Shown piece by piece: positions 52,012 to 64,000 of a stretch of DNA of 64,000 nt (the stretch's first letter is position 1; each line of letters starts with the position of its first letter). The stretch is from Nannochloropsis salina CCMP1776 (lineage: Eukaryota > Sar > Eustigmatophyceae > Eustigmatales > Monodopsidaceae): NCBI GenBank assembly GCA_004565275.1, contig SDOX01000005.1:1400765-1464764 (forward strand), given 5' to 3'. The notes below the pieces were generated by a model. That model had not been told where the DNA came from and searched no databases. It saw only the letters and a list, made by a program, of their open reading frames with translations. Both the position numbers and the translations under genes were made by a program.

Positions 52012-52841
52012 TCGACGTCGTTGACTTGCTTTGTGCGCTATGACGAGTCGGGGAGGGAGCGGGGTTTGGAGGAAGCACGTGTCAAGGGGGGAGGAAGGGA
52101 GATTGGCGAGAGAGGACGAGTGAGAGGGAGTGGGAGAGACGATGAAACGGACTGTGATCGAAAGAGAAAGGAGGCGTGACGCGAAGAGAGAGATGTGTTC
52201 GTTATTGAAAAAGGATGAAGGAGAGGGGAAGCGAGAATCATCGAGTTCTTTGAGATGGTGTGATACCAAAGCAGCCTATGTTTGGATTCAGGCTCGCCGG
52301 CTTACCTACGCCAATCCCTTTCTCTTTCTCGTCTGCTACTTTTTTTTCCTTGAATTTTTTCTACCGGAAGAAGCAGTGAAGGCCGGCGAAAACGAGGGAC
52401 AAGTCCGCGCAAGGGGGGGAAGGAAATGGTGAAGGCTGCATGTGTGGAGGTGTATTTAATTTCTAAGGCTGGAGTAGGTGCTCGGTGGTATTTGAAGAGT
52501 ATGGTATACGTTTGCTACTTCATTTGTCACTCCAAAAGTAGTCGTAAGCACGGGAAGGATGAGGCGGTTTCGTCCTCAAATAAGCCACAAGAGAACCCTA
52601 GAAAATTAATTTCAATAGCGTCCGATAAGAAAAAGGACCGAAAAAGAACTCCCGCATATTTCCCCTATCTTTTCAGAAAACCAACGCCACCATGTTTACA
52701 GATTCTATGATTACTTTCTCGGCTATTTGCGAGTTGGCCGCCCTCTTCTTTTCCATGCCCCAGTTTATATTCCGAACCACCGAGGCCCCTTTCCTAAAGC
52801 TCATGTTCCGCGCAATATAATTCGCACGACAAGACCTCAGG
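52012..52841. other. convergent spacer
   Basis: Between the secreted-protein gene (+) and the FZL-like gene (-). Open frames of up to 100 residues here are charged, low in complexity and unsupported. Confidence 0.45.
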
Positions 52842-55800
52842 TCACACCAAGCGGGTCCTAAGTTTATTAATTTCCTTGTCAATGACCTCCACCTCCATAC
52901 CCAACTCTTGAATCTTGTTCTCCTCCACGGACACAAAGCGGGAATATGGGCCGATGCAGTCCAAGATCCGTCCGCGCACTTTCCCTAATTCTCGATCTAA
53001 GCGGACGGCCAAGGTGCCATCCATCTGTTGGCGCAATGCTTTTACCCTCCTTCGAAACTCCGCTCGTTGTGCCTGCCGACGGTAAGGCAGAACTACCAGG
53101 CCCAGTAAAGCAAGGCTGGAGGCAGTGATGAGCCCTCCTGAACAAGGGGGGTAACGGGGACGCCCAAGGTAGAGAGAGGGATTGGAACACGGAGAGAAAT
53201 ACGGAGGAAAAATAGGAATTTGCATGTGGTCAGACATGCCCACCATAGTAGGGTTGCAATGCCATGAATGACAACATGGCATGAAAAGCGCAACGAGGAA
53301 GAGGTAGAATGGCAAGAATTCGAAGTGCTTGAGCAACAAGAGTGAGTTTTTCATGGAGGAAAACAATATACCTGTGACGTCCAGCGCGTGGGTGGCCACC
53401 AAAGCGCCAACAGTGGCCGCCCCAGCCTCGACGGCTGCCGTTGCCATCACACCGGTTTTGATCTCTTCGGAAAGTTTTACAAATTCCTGAATCCCCGGCA
53501 CGAGGAATAGAGATAAAGAAGGGAAAAGATACTGTTAAAAAAGAAAAGAGAGGATATCAAGAAGAAGAAGCCCGTACCTTGTCTTTCTCATAGGTATTCA
53601 TGACTTCACCCACGTCCGCAGTCAGTTTGCTCAACACCTATGAATACGAAAAATCGTAAGAGGATTATATGTAACTAAAAGTACGAAAAGCACACACGCA
53701 GCACTTAATCAAATAAAGGAATAGGTTACAATGATCGACGAATCTCCAAGGAGGCACAGTGGATGAGAGCGTAAATTGGGTGCGAAACATATCACAGTGA
53801 CCGCGTGGAGAACAGGGATTAAGGAACATCAGTAAGACTTGTGTCTTTAAAGAATCACGCTTTTCCCCCCAAAAAAACAACGTGCGCGTCATTGAAGAAA
53901 CTGAATAACAAGAAATCCACGAGAGCAGAGGAGCATAAACCACTGGGAAGATGAAAGATAAACAACAGCTCACCTCCGCGCGAATGCCTTCAAAGCGCGT
54001 CTCTGTCACACTGCCTACCATTTGGCCATGTCGCGCACCGGGACGCCGACCCAAGAAATCCAGCACGGCACGACTCTGTTCCAGACGTAGAAATATGACA
54101 CGAGTTAGTTTCCGTGTGAAAGCAGAAGGTGTTTTCGTACAAGGATACCTTCAGACACCCACAATGGGTTGACCAAAAAAGGGGACAGGGGGTGCAGAAA
54201 GTAAGGAGTGAAAGAAGGAAAAGAGGTATGAATGAGGTACCTGCGTTCTAGCACGCTGAGCGACCAATTCCGACATGTCCAAGACAATCTCGTCTACGAC
54301 AGTCGCTAAATTTCCTACCACCTGTTGTTGAAAGCGCTTGGCAAAGGCCTGGGAAAGGCAGAGGCAACGAGGAGACAGGTATTGCAAAATGGACAAAATC
54401 GATTGAGCATGTAATGGAAACGTGAAAAACTAACAATTGGACAAAAGCAGGCGGAAAGGTGGAAAGGGAAAAGGCAGGGAAGGAGGCAGGGGGGTTCACC
54501 TGCGAGTCCCAAAGTTCCTGGTAATTGGTTAGGGTCACGTGGGCCGCCAAAAATTCTTCCGCCCTATCCACCATGTCGCGCAGGCATTTGTCAATCATTC
54601 CCTTCTCTCGCTCAACGTCCCTTTCCATGTCACGCATAAAGGCCGTCATTTGCTCGTCGACCAAAGCCAAAGTCTGGCGGGACGGGGGCGAAAGAGGGGT
54701 GGAGCGAGAAAGAAGATAAAAGAGAGGGTGAGGCCTCATTGATGGCAAAATGCTTGAATGCAGGCGCGCGCAATAGACAGAAGCAAACTTCCTTCGCCAA
54801 GAAAGAGATGAACGAGGAAATAAAGGCAAGCAACGAGGAAATGAGGGAGAGAGGGAGGGAAGGGAGAAGGCTGGACAGAGAGGCCGGGACGCACCGCGAC
54901 GTCCGATGATAAAAGCTTTCTTCTCTCGTCGAGCGTATGTCGCGCTTCATCCAAGAGCCGTTCTGCCACTATGGATGCCAAAAAAAGTAGGGATGTGAGG
55001 GTTGGATGGAGGATACAGAGGAGGGACATAGGCGGGATGATTGGAAAGAAAAAAGGGGGAAGAGAGGGAGGGAGGAAGGAAGTAAGAGGTCAGATTGCTT
55101 GCTGGTCACTGACCGCCTATTGGATTGAGGAGCTTGCTTTGTAATTTCGCCTCGTCCGTCAGAAGCGTGTCTGTCGTGGTATGGAAAGTAAGAATGGAAG
55201 GAAAAGGAAGTATGGGAAAAAGAGAGGATGTGAGAGGAAGAAAAACTTTATGTATAGATATGTCAGAGGGACGGTAAAGGTCCCTATCAACAATAAAGAG
55301 AGAGTCCAACAACCCGAGAAGATACTTTTTCTCACCTAGATATTTTTGCAAAGCTGCAAAATTGCTCGCTTGCCAGGCCAACGCCCCGGGACCCACCGTC
55401 GGAGAATGAGGCTTTGCGACTACCTTCGCCTCGAGGGCGAGCTTTGCGGAGATAGGAAAGACCTACGGGCGAAAAAGAGATATGGGGGGGACGAGGGAGA
55501 GAAATGAGAAGGGAAGAAAGAAGGAGAGCGGGGAGTTGAAGGCTACCGCCGAGCCAAAAAATCCCAGAGCCACAGGAAAGCACGCTGCGAGCACAGGAAT
55601 ACAAGGGACGTCAGTGAATGCGATGACGTTGGAAAAAAATCAAGAAGGCCAGCACCAGTGATGCAAAAAGGCACAATGCCTACCTTCAGGTCGGCCTCCG
55701 TTCCCAGGACTGCCCGGGCATGGGCGCGGACGTATTCGGTCACCTCCTCCACGTCCTCTCGACTCCTCAAATCGCATTGGTTCAAGACCAAGACCACCTG

Positions 55801-57518
55801 TAGGCGTGTCCGGGTGGAGGCAAATCAACACGAAGGCCCGCCCTCACGCACCTCCCTTCTTCCCTCCTTGCCGGGGATTTTTTAAAGACAAATCCATCCT
55901 CTCCCTTTCCCGATACCTTCTTGTGCCACTGCGCGATGGACGTGAGGAATATCCGTTCCGACTCGGAGAAAGGCCGGGCGATGGACGTGAGGAAGAGGAC
56001 GACGTCGGCCCGGGGCACGATCCGGTAGGTCAACTGGGGGAGGGAACGAAGGAGGAAGGAGTGAGAGAGAGACATGGAAAGAGGGATTTGCTTCTAGCGA
56101 CAAAAAGCGGGACACACTCCAGGCAAAGGCCGCGGACCGGTCGCAGACTACGCCAGTGCCGTGCCTGTAAGGACGCCCCCACGTCTCCTCCCCTCTCCCA
56201 AGCACCTCCACCCCGACCTGAGAATGCCGCTGTATCACCGCGTTCGTTCCGGGGGTATCCACCAGGGCCAAATTCTGCAACAAGGGAACGTCCAGAAGTT
56301 TTTCCTCCACCTCGTCAATCATCTGCCCTTGGGCATCGGCGTATCGGGTGGGAGCCCCCGCCCGGTCCACATGCTTGACGAAGCAGATCTTGGCAGTAGT
56401 AGGGGTTACGCCTGGTGCGAGGAAAAGAGAATTCAACGGTGAGTATTTTCGTGCTGCAAACGCGGGAAAATGGTTCTTTGAGGTTCATTTTTACCCAGGC
56501 GTAGTCACAAAACTGGGTTTTGGCCCTTTTGGTGATTGCTTGCGGCTAGTACCACCGACGAATCGGTGAATTGATACAGCTTCGTATATCGAGGCCCAGA
56601 AAACCCCCAGCAAATTTCCTCTGAAAAAGCCTTACGACCCTTGCTATCTAATTGAAATGAACGCCCTTCGTAGTCTCGAACATCCCAGAGGATGATTTGA
56701 CGATTCTTGCTCTCATAATAATGCCACATAAAAAATACCCCATACCGCCCCGCATGTGCATGCCGCATCATCCAGCTCCCACCCATGCCTTTCTCACCTT
56801 CTTTCAAGTATTTGTCTCCAAGAAGGGCGTTGATGAAGCGACTCTTTCCAGCATTGAACTCACCCACTACACACACCATGAAGAGGTCTTCCACCTGCAG
56901 AAAGGGGGGCAAAAGGGTCCACGCACGTCCATTCACGGGCAAGCATGTGTTAGGTCTGGACCCAGCTGTATCTGTGCCATTCTTTCTGTGCTTTGACCCT
57001 CTCAATTTACCTCCCAAACCGACCTGACAGATCGCATCCTTTAAAATGTCCAAATCCTCCTGCCCTGCCTCCATGGACGTCAACACTCGGTGCAGGCGCT
57101 CCAAGAGCGCTTGTTCCTCTTTCACGATGCTGGCTTGGGCATCAGTAAGGATGGGAGTGGCGTCTCGAACAGGAGCTTTCATGCTTTGAGTCACGGGTTT
57201 CACGGAAGAGGAACGACGAGGGGGGTAGGAGGTTGGAGGGGGGGGCGGACGGCGAGATGACGACGAGAACGGACAAAATCGGACAGAAACAGGACATGAA
57301 AAGCCGCCATCATAGCTTGGGAAATGGTATGCGCGCCGGTGGGACGCTATGTTTTGATGGGCGTGACCGAGGGTACTGCTTGCTTCTCGCCATCGCACCG
57401 CTTGCAAGGTAGTCCCGCAGGAGAGGTGACCACAAGCATAGGAACCATACTTTTTCCAGCTACGTCGAGGTATGCTACCACGACTGTTTAGAGCAGTCTT
57501 CCTCAGGCCAAGGAGCAT
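52842..57518 (-). CDS. FZL/mitofusin-like dynamin-family GTPase
   Basis: Fourteen exons, all GT-AG: 57518-57024, 56894-56798, 56411-56218, 56033-55917, 55797-55684, 55462-55336, 55170-55114, 54968-54895, 54673-54500, 54348-54241, 54075-53974, 53637-53578, 53486-53372, 53137-52842. They sum to 709 codons with every phase closing. GTPase motifs: G1 VVGEFNAGKS (about residue 176), G2 TPTTAK, G3 LVDTPGTN, G4 LNQCD, and FPISAK as G5. Helical dynamin-like stalk segments follow, then two membrane-associated hydrophobic stretches (TAAVEAGAATVGALVATHALDV and LITASSLALLGLVVLPY) and a C-terminal coiled coil (VEENKIQELGMEVEVIDKEINKLRTRLV). The family (cyanobacterial BDLP, plant FZL, mitofusin) fuses or remodels membranes. 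The N-terminus (MLLGLRKTALNSRGSIPRRSWKK) is Arg-rich without a signal peptide, so mitochondrial targeting is more likely than plastid. Confidence 0.9.
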
Positions 57519-58108
57519 CCTGGCGAAGAAGTCCCGCGATACGCGGGAAGGACGGCTGTCACTTGGGACCGCGGTCACTCCTTCACTCCCAGGGCGGAAA
57601 CAAAACGTACAATGCTGTGCGTGTCAATCAAACGAAAATACCGAATGAGGACGACTGCAGCGTTCTATCAAGATAGAAATGGATGAACTTTGGGGGGGGA
57701 AACATGAAAGACACACAAGTTATGTGCCTCCGCCCAAATTGTTCCTCAGAGTCAAATTCATCCAACGTCTCAGAACATTTCCAACGCCCCTTGCCCGCCC
57801 AGACCCAGCCATGCCTGTCTCCACCATGTCCAGGACAGGATGCTTCGTGCGAGTGACTGGCGGCGAGCACATGCAACACATGACGTGAATGGATGTTGGA
57901 CATCGGTTCCCTGCGCCTTTTTGACCGCCTTGGCGGCCCGTGGAGATCACTTTCGCTCCTCCAACCCCCCCAACCCATACTACCGCCACGCACGCAGGCG
58001 TTCCTGTTACCTTCGCACTTGTCACATGCACCCAACCCACGTCATCATCCACGGCTTAGGTTCCCTTTCTCACATGTGACTACGGCACAGGTTCTTTTTC
58101 CAGGCATA
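57519..58108. promoter_or_regulatory. divergent promoter region
   Basis: About 590 bases between the FZL-like gene (-) and the desaturase gene (+). TTTTTCCAG at 58095-58103 just before the desaturase ATG looks like an acceptor, so a 5' UTR intron is possible. Confidence 0.4.
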
Positions 58109-60599
58109 ATGTGTCCGGGACCTCAAGATGGGAAGGGCACTGGCCTGGTAGAGAATCCCTTGGTGGCAGCAGCTGCGGGCTTGTATGCGGAGAACGAGCA
58201 GCCAGGCAAGGACGAAGGAGTATGGGATTTTTTCCGTTCGTACACTGACGAGCCCCATAAGTCACGGTAAGAGGGGAGGACTGCTGTTAGGATAACGATT
58301 GACGAGCAAGCAAGCAATGGCAGCCCCCGATAGACATGACCCGGGGCGGGCACCTCGATGAATGCAACCCATTTCAGGATAATTTCGCACTATCCTACCC
58401 CATGACCATAGCATCCATCTCATGTCCCCCTCTCATTACCGCACGTTGGTTTTCTTGTCCAGGCGTGAGGCCATCTTGAAAGCCCATCCTGAGATCCGGA
58501 CGCTCTTCGGGCATTGTCCGTGGACCAAGTACAAGGCAGCCGCGATCATTTCCACGCAGGTAATGCGGCGAACGGGTGCGGTATGCAGCCTTTAGTGCGG
58601 AGCAGGGGAAAAAATGTCGCGCAGTCAAGGAAGGCGTAGTGTTTGAGAGGGTTGGGAAGGGGCATGGGCGTGTAGCCCGAAGAGAGGAAAAGTGCGGACA
58701 ATGGCTTGCGCGACGGACGAGCAGAGAGGGCAAAGGAGGAGGGACGGGGGACATATCCAGATGCAGTTAAGAAGGTGGCTTGCGTTTTATCTCTATCTCA
58801 TGCTCCCTCGAATCACCTCTTCATCCCCGGTAACCGCTCCCCCGTGGCTGCAGGTTATGGCCGCCGTGGTCCTTCGCCACGCCCCCTTTCCCCTCCTCCT
58901 TCTTCTCACCTACACCCTCTCGGGCTCCTGCAACCATTTTTTGACATTGATCATGCACGAGGTCGCGCATAATTTGGCATTCAAGCGTCTTTTTGCCAAT
59001 CGAGTCTTCTCCATCATTGTCAACCTGCCGTTGGGGATACCGGCCGCCATGTGGGTGTGGGAGGGCGGGCGGGAGGGAGGGGTACAGGCTCCTACATCGG
59101 TTTGACGAGTGGAAGAGGGAAAGGGAAGAGACAGAAGGGAGGGTCTGTTGCGTATTTTGGCGCGCCGGGGACAAGAAACGTTGGGGCAGTGGCGATCGTT
59201 TGCTCTCCAGACTGACCGGGCGCTGCATGTCGGCAGCGAAGAGATGGAAGAAGTGAAAGGGGAGGAAGGGGCGAAGGACGCAAGGGAGGACGCTAATCGT
59301 CTGGAAACGCCTCGGTTGCATGACCGGGCAGTGACCACCCTGTTTCTGGGGGTCATGCCCTCATTTTTTCCCTTTGGTATTTCCTCTTTCACGCGTCCGC
59401 AGCTCGTTTAAGCGCTACCACATGGAGCATCACAAGTATCAAGGCGATGAGACAGTCGACGTGGATCTCCCCACGGATGTTGAAGGTGAAATTGGAAGGA
59501 AATGAGGGAGGGAGGGAGGGAGGGATGAGAGAAGGAGGGGTGGTGAAGAAGCGGCTTCAAATCTGTTGCCAAGACGAAGAACATTTTGTGAGGGGATGCT
59601 CGGGAAGCATGAAAGAGGAAATGGGAGGAGCGGGGGATAGTGCTGAAAGGAAGCTTGGGTTCCTTGCATGACCCTTCCTCCCCCCCTTCCTCCCTCCCTC
59701 CCTCCCTTTGTCTCTCTCGCCCTCCCGTCCTCCAGGCAAACTCTTTCGCGGAGGACCTCTCAAGCTCCTCTTTGTTTTCCTCATGCCTGCCTTCTACTCC
59801 CTCCGTCCCCTCTTCGTCCGCCCAAAGAAGCCCAGCAATTGGGAATTGGTGAACGTGATTGCGCAGCTGACCTTCGATGCCCTGATTTTTTATATCCTGG
59901 GCTGGAAGTCACTTTTCTATCTTGTTGTCGGCACTCTTCTAGGTAACAATCATTCCGATCCTTTCCTCGTCCCATTTCAAACTGATTTTATTTTCCTTCC
60001 TCCCTCTTGTTCCCGTCCTTACTTGCGTTCACTGTTCCCGGTTCCCGACGACACCGACATGGCTGTCGCTCTTCTCCGCGCTTGACCCGCTTGTCATGCC
60101 CCATCTTTTTCGCACCCGCTTCAGGCATGGGGGTGCACCCCATGGCGGGGCATTTCATCGCCGAACACTTCGTTTACCAAGCCGGGCAGGAGACGTACTC
60201 GTACTATGGCCCTTTGAACTGGCTCTCCTTGAACGTGGGCTATCACAACGAACACCACGATTTCCCCAACATCCCCGGTATGCCCTGAGGCATTTCCCTT
60301 ATGTCTCCCTTGTTTTATCTTCCCTCCCTGCCTCCTTTCTCGCTTTCTGTCTTTCCTGCCTCACTCACGATCCTATGTTCCATTTGTTTCCAGTACCCAG
60401 CCAACGCATCGGTCCTTCCCCTTCCCCCCCCCCCTCCACTGTCCCGTCCCTCATTTCCTCCGAAATTTGCACAGGCACCCGACTCCACCAAGTTCGTCGT
60501 CTGGCTCCTGAGTTCTACATGCCGCTACCGCACTACTATTCATGGAGCAAGGTCATATGGGATTTTGTCACAGACCCCGCTGTGACCCCTTTCAAGTGA
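58109..60599 (+). CDS. DES1: sphingolipid delta-4 desaturase
   Basis: Seven exons: 58109-58266, 58463-58559, 58854-59050, 59403-59485, 59736-59942, 60125-60277, 60475-60599; GT-AG throughout and exactly 340 codons. Begins [12 protein letters not shown]; after a soluble start comes the DES lipid-desaturase N-terminal region ([32 protein letters not shown]). Histidine boxes for the di-iron site: [17 protein letters not shown], and [11 protein letters not shown]. Several hydrophobic segments ([39 protein letters not shown]) make it an ER membrane enzyme. The family inserts the 4,5-trans double bond into dihydroceramide, the last step to ceramide. Length 339 is close to the 323 of the animal enzyme. 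The end [17 protein letters not shown] is also typical of this family. Confidence 0.93.
59505..59525 (+). repeat. intronic GGGAGGG run
   Basis: GGGA repeats about 20 bases after the donor of desaturase intron 4; a CCTCCCTCC run lies near the 3' end of the same intron (59689-59706). Confidence 0.8.
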
Positions 60600-62207
60600 G
60601 TCCGATTGGCGGGAGGAAGGGGGGAGGGAAGGCAGGACTTTGGGGGGAGTGGAGCATGCCTGTGGAGGCACTGCTGGTTCGGACGTTCGATGTCCATATG
60701 AATCATAATTAAGTATAGTAACTGCTGAGACGGCAACAAAGTGACGGGAACTGAGAAATATCACTCTTTTTTCCACACGTCACAGCCGTGTGAAACGCAA
60801 CAATCTTTCAGAAGCTGACAGAATGGCATTGGCAGCTCGGGATTAAGCTGCAGCAACGCAAAATTTGAATTGAAGGGTAGATACAATGCAAAGAGAAATG
60901 ACACGCACACTAGATCCGACCTACTTCTGTATTGCCTTTCGGTATTGGAAAAGTGGCACTTATATGCCGGTTATAAAGCAACATCAACCATATAGAGAAA
61001 GGCTGCGCGAATGAATTGTTTGGGTTCTCAACATGAAGTCTGCTCTCCTGTTGCTCTGGTCGCTTTCTGTGGCTAGCAAGCCCTCACTAAATTGTGTCCC
61101 TGTTCTAATGTATTTTCATCATCCCATCTCTTAAGTCGCGAGTCACGCCGAAGGCTTCTTCGTCGTATGAGACGTTTTTCTAACAAGTACCACCTTTTAT
61201 TTCACACGATGAACATGTGGACATGTATGTCCACTACGTCACCTGCCGGAGGCTGACGGTCTCTGAGAGTGTTAGCAAAATTTAGCGCCAGACTAATTAA
61301 GTAGAATAATGGGTAGAGAGATCAAAATTGGGGTTGAAAGAAAAAAGGTATTCGCTGTGATTTTGATAATGGTAATGGTATGGCAGATATGGGGAAAGTA
61401 TTATGTACATAATAAGAATAAGGAACCAGTCGATACTCTAGTCGTTCCTTGTAGGTATCTATCCTATGTCTTTTGTAGATTTTCTTTTTGCACTCGTCTC
61501 TCCTTCCTCCAATCCTCACCTGCGGTGTGGAATCATTTCCATTTTCCACAATAAAATCAGGGCTCAAGCCTATCGCTCACTTTTCTAACTCTTGTTCGGA
61601 CAATTTTTGGTCCCTCATTTCCCTACCGAGTCGAATCTATGCATCAGGAAATTTAGTTTTTAATACTTGACCGAATTCGCAGGTCGTTCGCACGAGATCA
61701 GAGATGATCTGCAGATAACAAAATTCAGGACAGAGTCGCTTTTGAGAGCTTCTGCTTCAGGAATTAATATTTTTGATTGTCTGAGACATTCTTTGGTACA
61801 ATATTGATAAGCGCCTTTTTTAAGGAAAGCAAAGTATCTTGGCCATTCTTCTCACTGGCCGTTACTCGGTCTTATTTCGGAATTCCGGGCGAGGGTTCAG
61901 CGATTGGGAAATAGCTTTTCCCGGTCGTCCCTGACTCGCGTACTTGCCGTGTTCCGTACCGGAGTCGGCAGAACATTCCGGTGCAAACAACTCAACAGGC
62001 CTTGACAATAAAATAAGCACGATTTATTCAGGCCCCACGCTTGTCTTCAAAAAAAGTCAGAAATTCTGCGCTACATGCACGTACAAATTCAGATCGAGCT
62101 TTTTTGTTCAATCATCCTTCCTTCTTTCTGTTGCAGAGGGCTGATAGAAGAGCTCGTATTTCCGGAGCAGTCACTACACATTTCACTTTCCAGACGCGGT
62201 TGCATTG
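60600..62207. other. AT-rich spacer
   Basis: About 1.6 kb between the desaturase gene and the edge gene. No supported coding sequence; the promoter of the edge gene should lie in the right part. Confidence 0.45.
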
Positions 62208-64000
62208 ATGTCTGGGCCGGAATTGGCCGCTGCTATTGAGCCTCTAAGGCAGCTTGGCATCATGCCTGCCTTGATTGCGGGATGGTCGGCTTTTCCTGCT
62301 TTTATGTTGTTATTGACCTCCCAGCTAAATCATCTTTATATTCATTTTGCACCGTTCTTGCTTAGCATCGAAATGGAGCCGCAAGACCTGTCATTATTTT
62401 TCATCATAACATTCCGAGTGCTACTACTGCTCTTTTGTTGCCGAAACATGATCGCCTTTTCCTGGGATGTTTTCGTCGATTCGGTGAGACAATATCCTAC
62501 CATGAACCCATTGTTATTTCGAAACAGCCAAGAAGCGGCACGTGCTCTGGGCTATGGATCATTCCCGGCTCGTTTTATGGTATTGCTGCATCTGACTAGT
62601 GCTGTTTCATTGATCTGCGCCTTGCGGCTTGCAAGACGCTTCAAGGTCATAAACACGGAGAACAACGAACAACGTATTTTTCTTCTGTTTGCCTTCAATC
62701 TAATTCTCAAAACGCTATATTTTATACATGTCTTCTCAAGCTATCGACTAAATGTACTCAAAAGCTTTTTTTCGGTGTACGTTTCCTTCTCGGATGTACT
62801 ACTTGTTTCGTGGATACTCCGTTCGGACATCGGTTGCCTTATCGATATTCCCGGCATACAAAAGGCTTTTCCCTGGGGTGAGGCGAATGAAGAATACCAG
62901 CGGCAAATACTGACCCTCAATTTTCTCCTTTTGGTGATTGTAAATGTGTTACCTTTTTGTCTCTTTTCGATTTTGATGTGCAGAAAAGGAGTAAAAGTGT
63001 TGGAAGAACCGCAAGACTGGACAGTTGTTATGAGAAGTTGCAGAAATGTTTCCATGGCCATTGTCCTTGCAGGTTGGGTTTTTTCTCTATGTATGACTGG
63101 TTTATTGCCTTCATTTTTCTCCCTTTGCCTACTCATCAATGGTATCTCTCTGAATCGATTTCTATTATCTTCCGTCGTCGAAAGTATCCGATTCGGAGTC
63201 ACACTCTGGGTTGACTTTAAAAGCAACTTTGGGAGAGCACTTCGGTGGCTTGTGCAACCATACCGGGGACAGGCCTCGCTGATAGAGATGATGACGTCGT
63301 TTATATTGCCGGTATGTGGTGTACTTTTAATATTTCTATTGGTTGAAGCTCCACGGAGAGCAACGATTTGGACCTGCCTTCGGCTAGCAATAGGAATACA
63401 CTTCAATATCTTGTACAAATACCAAGTACAAGCGACGCGTTGGGGCCGACGCCGCAGTTTCTTCCAGCATGGCATCGACGTGGTTATTTTCCTTCCACTC
63501 GTTTCAATTTTAACGGTAGCAGTACTCAAGGCCTGGAGTCGCAGGTATGATTCCACTCGAGCTCTCAAGTTGGCGGGGCAGCAAACTCGTCCAGCTTCGT
63601 TCTTCCGAGTGGTAGGCGGTGCTCAATGTGTAAAAATTTCTTCCGTCATGGAAACTTTGGAACTTTCACGTACAAATGTTCGTGATGAAGTTGAAGCATG
63701 TGCGGTCTCTGCATTCCGGGCTAGCCATCCGTCATACACTTTTTGCAACACCTCAATTGGGGGGGCAAGCCTTCTCGACTACTCTCTGATATCGCTCTTG
63801 AGTTACCTGGACAAGGACAGCAGTGATTTTCATGCCTTGTTTGATCCAATGGCGGCAACAGACGATTGGGAATTAGAGCATGAGGATGCTTGGGGCCCGG
63901 CGACCCAAGATACAAGCCAAAATGATGATGCAGCTATGGTGGCAGTGACAGGCATCCCACGGGCACGTGTCTTACAGCTTTTCTCTCCAAGTCGGAATTT
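62208..64000 (+). CDS. multi-pass membrane protein, partial, open at the right edge
   Basis: From the ATG at 62208 (MSGPELAAAIEPLRQLG) the frame stays open for 597 codons to the window end, so the gene continues to the right. At least eight to ten hydrophobic segments are visible, for example PALIAGWSAFPAFMLLL, LFFIITFRVLLLLF, IFLLFAFNLILKTLYFI, NFLLLVIVNVLPFCLF, and LPVCGVLLIFLLV. From about residue 450 the chain is soluble and acidic (MAATDDWELEHEDAWG). No family motif is recognised. Codon use is less GC-rich than in neighbouring genes. A plus-strand frame this long with regular membrane segments is unlikely by chance. The antisense strand also holds a 275-codon frame, which is taken as a shadow. 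Confidence 0.7.
   Translation, partial: MSGPELAAAIEPLRQLGIMPALIAGWSAFPAFMLLLTSQLNHLYIHFAPFLLSIEMEPQDLSLFFIITFRVLLLLFCCRNMIAFSWDVFVDSVRQYPTMNPLLFRNSQEAARALGYGSFPARFMVLLHLTSAVSLICALRLARRFKVINTENNEQRIFLLFAFNLILKTLYFIHVFSSYRLNVLKSFFSVYVSFSDVLLVSWILRSDIGCLIDIPGIQKAFPWGEANEEYQRQILTLNFLLLVIVNVLPFCLFSILMCRKGVKVLEEPQDWTVVMRSCRNVSMAIVLAGWVFSLCMTGLLPSFFSLCLLINGISLNRFLLSSVVESIRFGVTLWVDFKSNFGRALRWLVQPYRGQASLIEMMTSFILPVCGVLLIFLLVEAPRRATIWTCLRLAIGIHFNILYKYQVQATRWGRRRSFFQHGIDVVIFLPLVSILTVAVLKAWSRRYDSTRALKLAGQQTRPASFFRVVGGAQCVKISSVMETLELSRTNVRDEVEACAVSAFRASHPSYTFCNTSIGGASLLDYSLISLLSYLDKDSSDFHALFDPMAATDDWELEHEDAWGPATQDTSQNDDAAMVAVTGIPRARVLQLFSPSRN

Noticed and set aside
62741-63568. 275-codon minus-strand frame
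   Set aside because: Antisense to the longer plus-strand membrane protein; its residue composition lacks domain or membrane pattern.

Overview
The window is nuclear DNA of a photosynthetic stramenopile, most likely a eustigmatophyte of the Nannochloropsis/Microchloropsis type. The genes carry GT-AG introns. Several presequences have a signal peptide followed by Ala-Phe, the bipartite plastid signal of secondary red-lineage plastids. The genes include nuclear protochlorophyllide reductase and SufD. Coding DNA is GC-rich, with long GGGAGGG/CCCTCCC tracts in exons and introns, and the spacers are AT-rich. The species is inferred, not proven.

I support 20 main genes, most rebuilt by joining exons at GT-AG sites and checking that the reading phases close. 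Left part (1-22.5 kb): membrane sulfotransferase (+), MtnA-MtnK fusion of methionine salvage (-), TRM2/RumA-like RNA uridine methyltransferase (-), Sac phosphoinositide phosphatase (+), plastid-lumen TPR protein (-), RBM5/RBM10-type splicing factor (+), secreted GH18 chitobiase (-), METTL/FAM86-type methyltransferase (-). Middle (22.8-43 kb): plastid-targeted erythromycin-esterase-like protein (+), protochlorophyllide reductase (+), SufD (-), SLC35B3-type PAPS transporter (+), mitochondrial lipoyl-domain protein without catalytic domain (+), Zn2Cys6 regulator with a PAS-like region (+). Right part (43-64 kb): ER-type DnaJ (-), centriole protein SAS-6 (+), secreted protein with a duplicated domain (+), FZL/mitofusin-like GTPase (-), sphingolipid delta-4 desaturase (+), and a multi-pass membrane protein that runs off the right edge (+).

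The gene order looks like ordinary eukaryotic mixing, not an operon-like cluster. Two loose functional links exist: the sulfotransferase and the PAPS transporter both serve Golgi sulfation, and POR, SufD, the TPR protein and the esterase-like protein all appear to go to the plastid. The most unusual items are the plastid-addressed esterase-like enzyme, the catalytic-domain-free lipoyl protein with an unknown conserved-looking tail, the MtnA-MtnK fusion, SAS-6 in what may be a non-flagellate alga, and the Zn2Cys6 regulator whose zinc cluster is split over three exons. Two genes (TPR and DnaJ) each lack exactly one G in a G-run, which points to assembly error. I saw no convincing tRNA, rRNA, CRISPR array or transposon.
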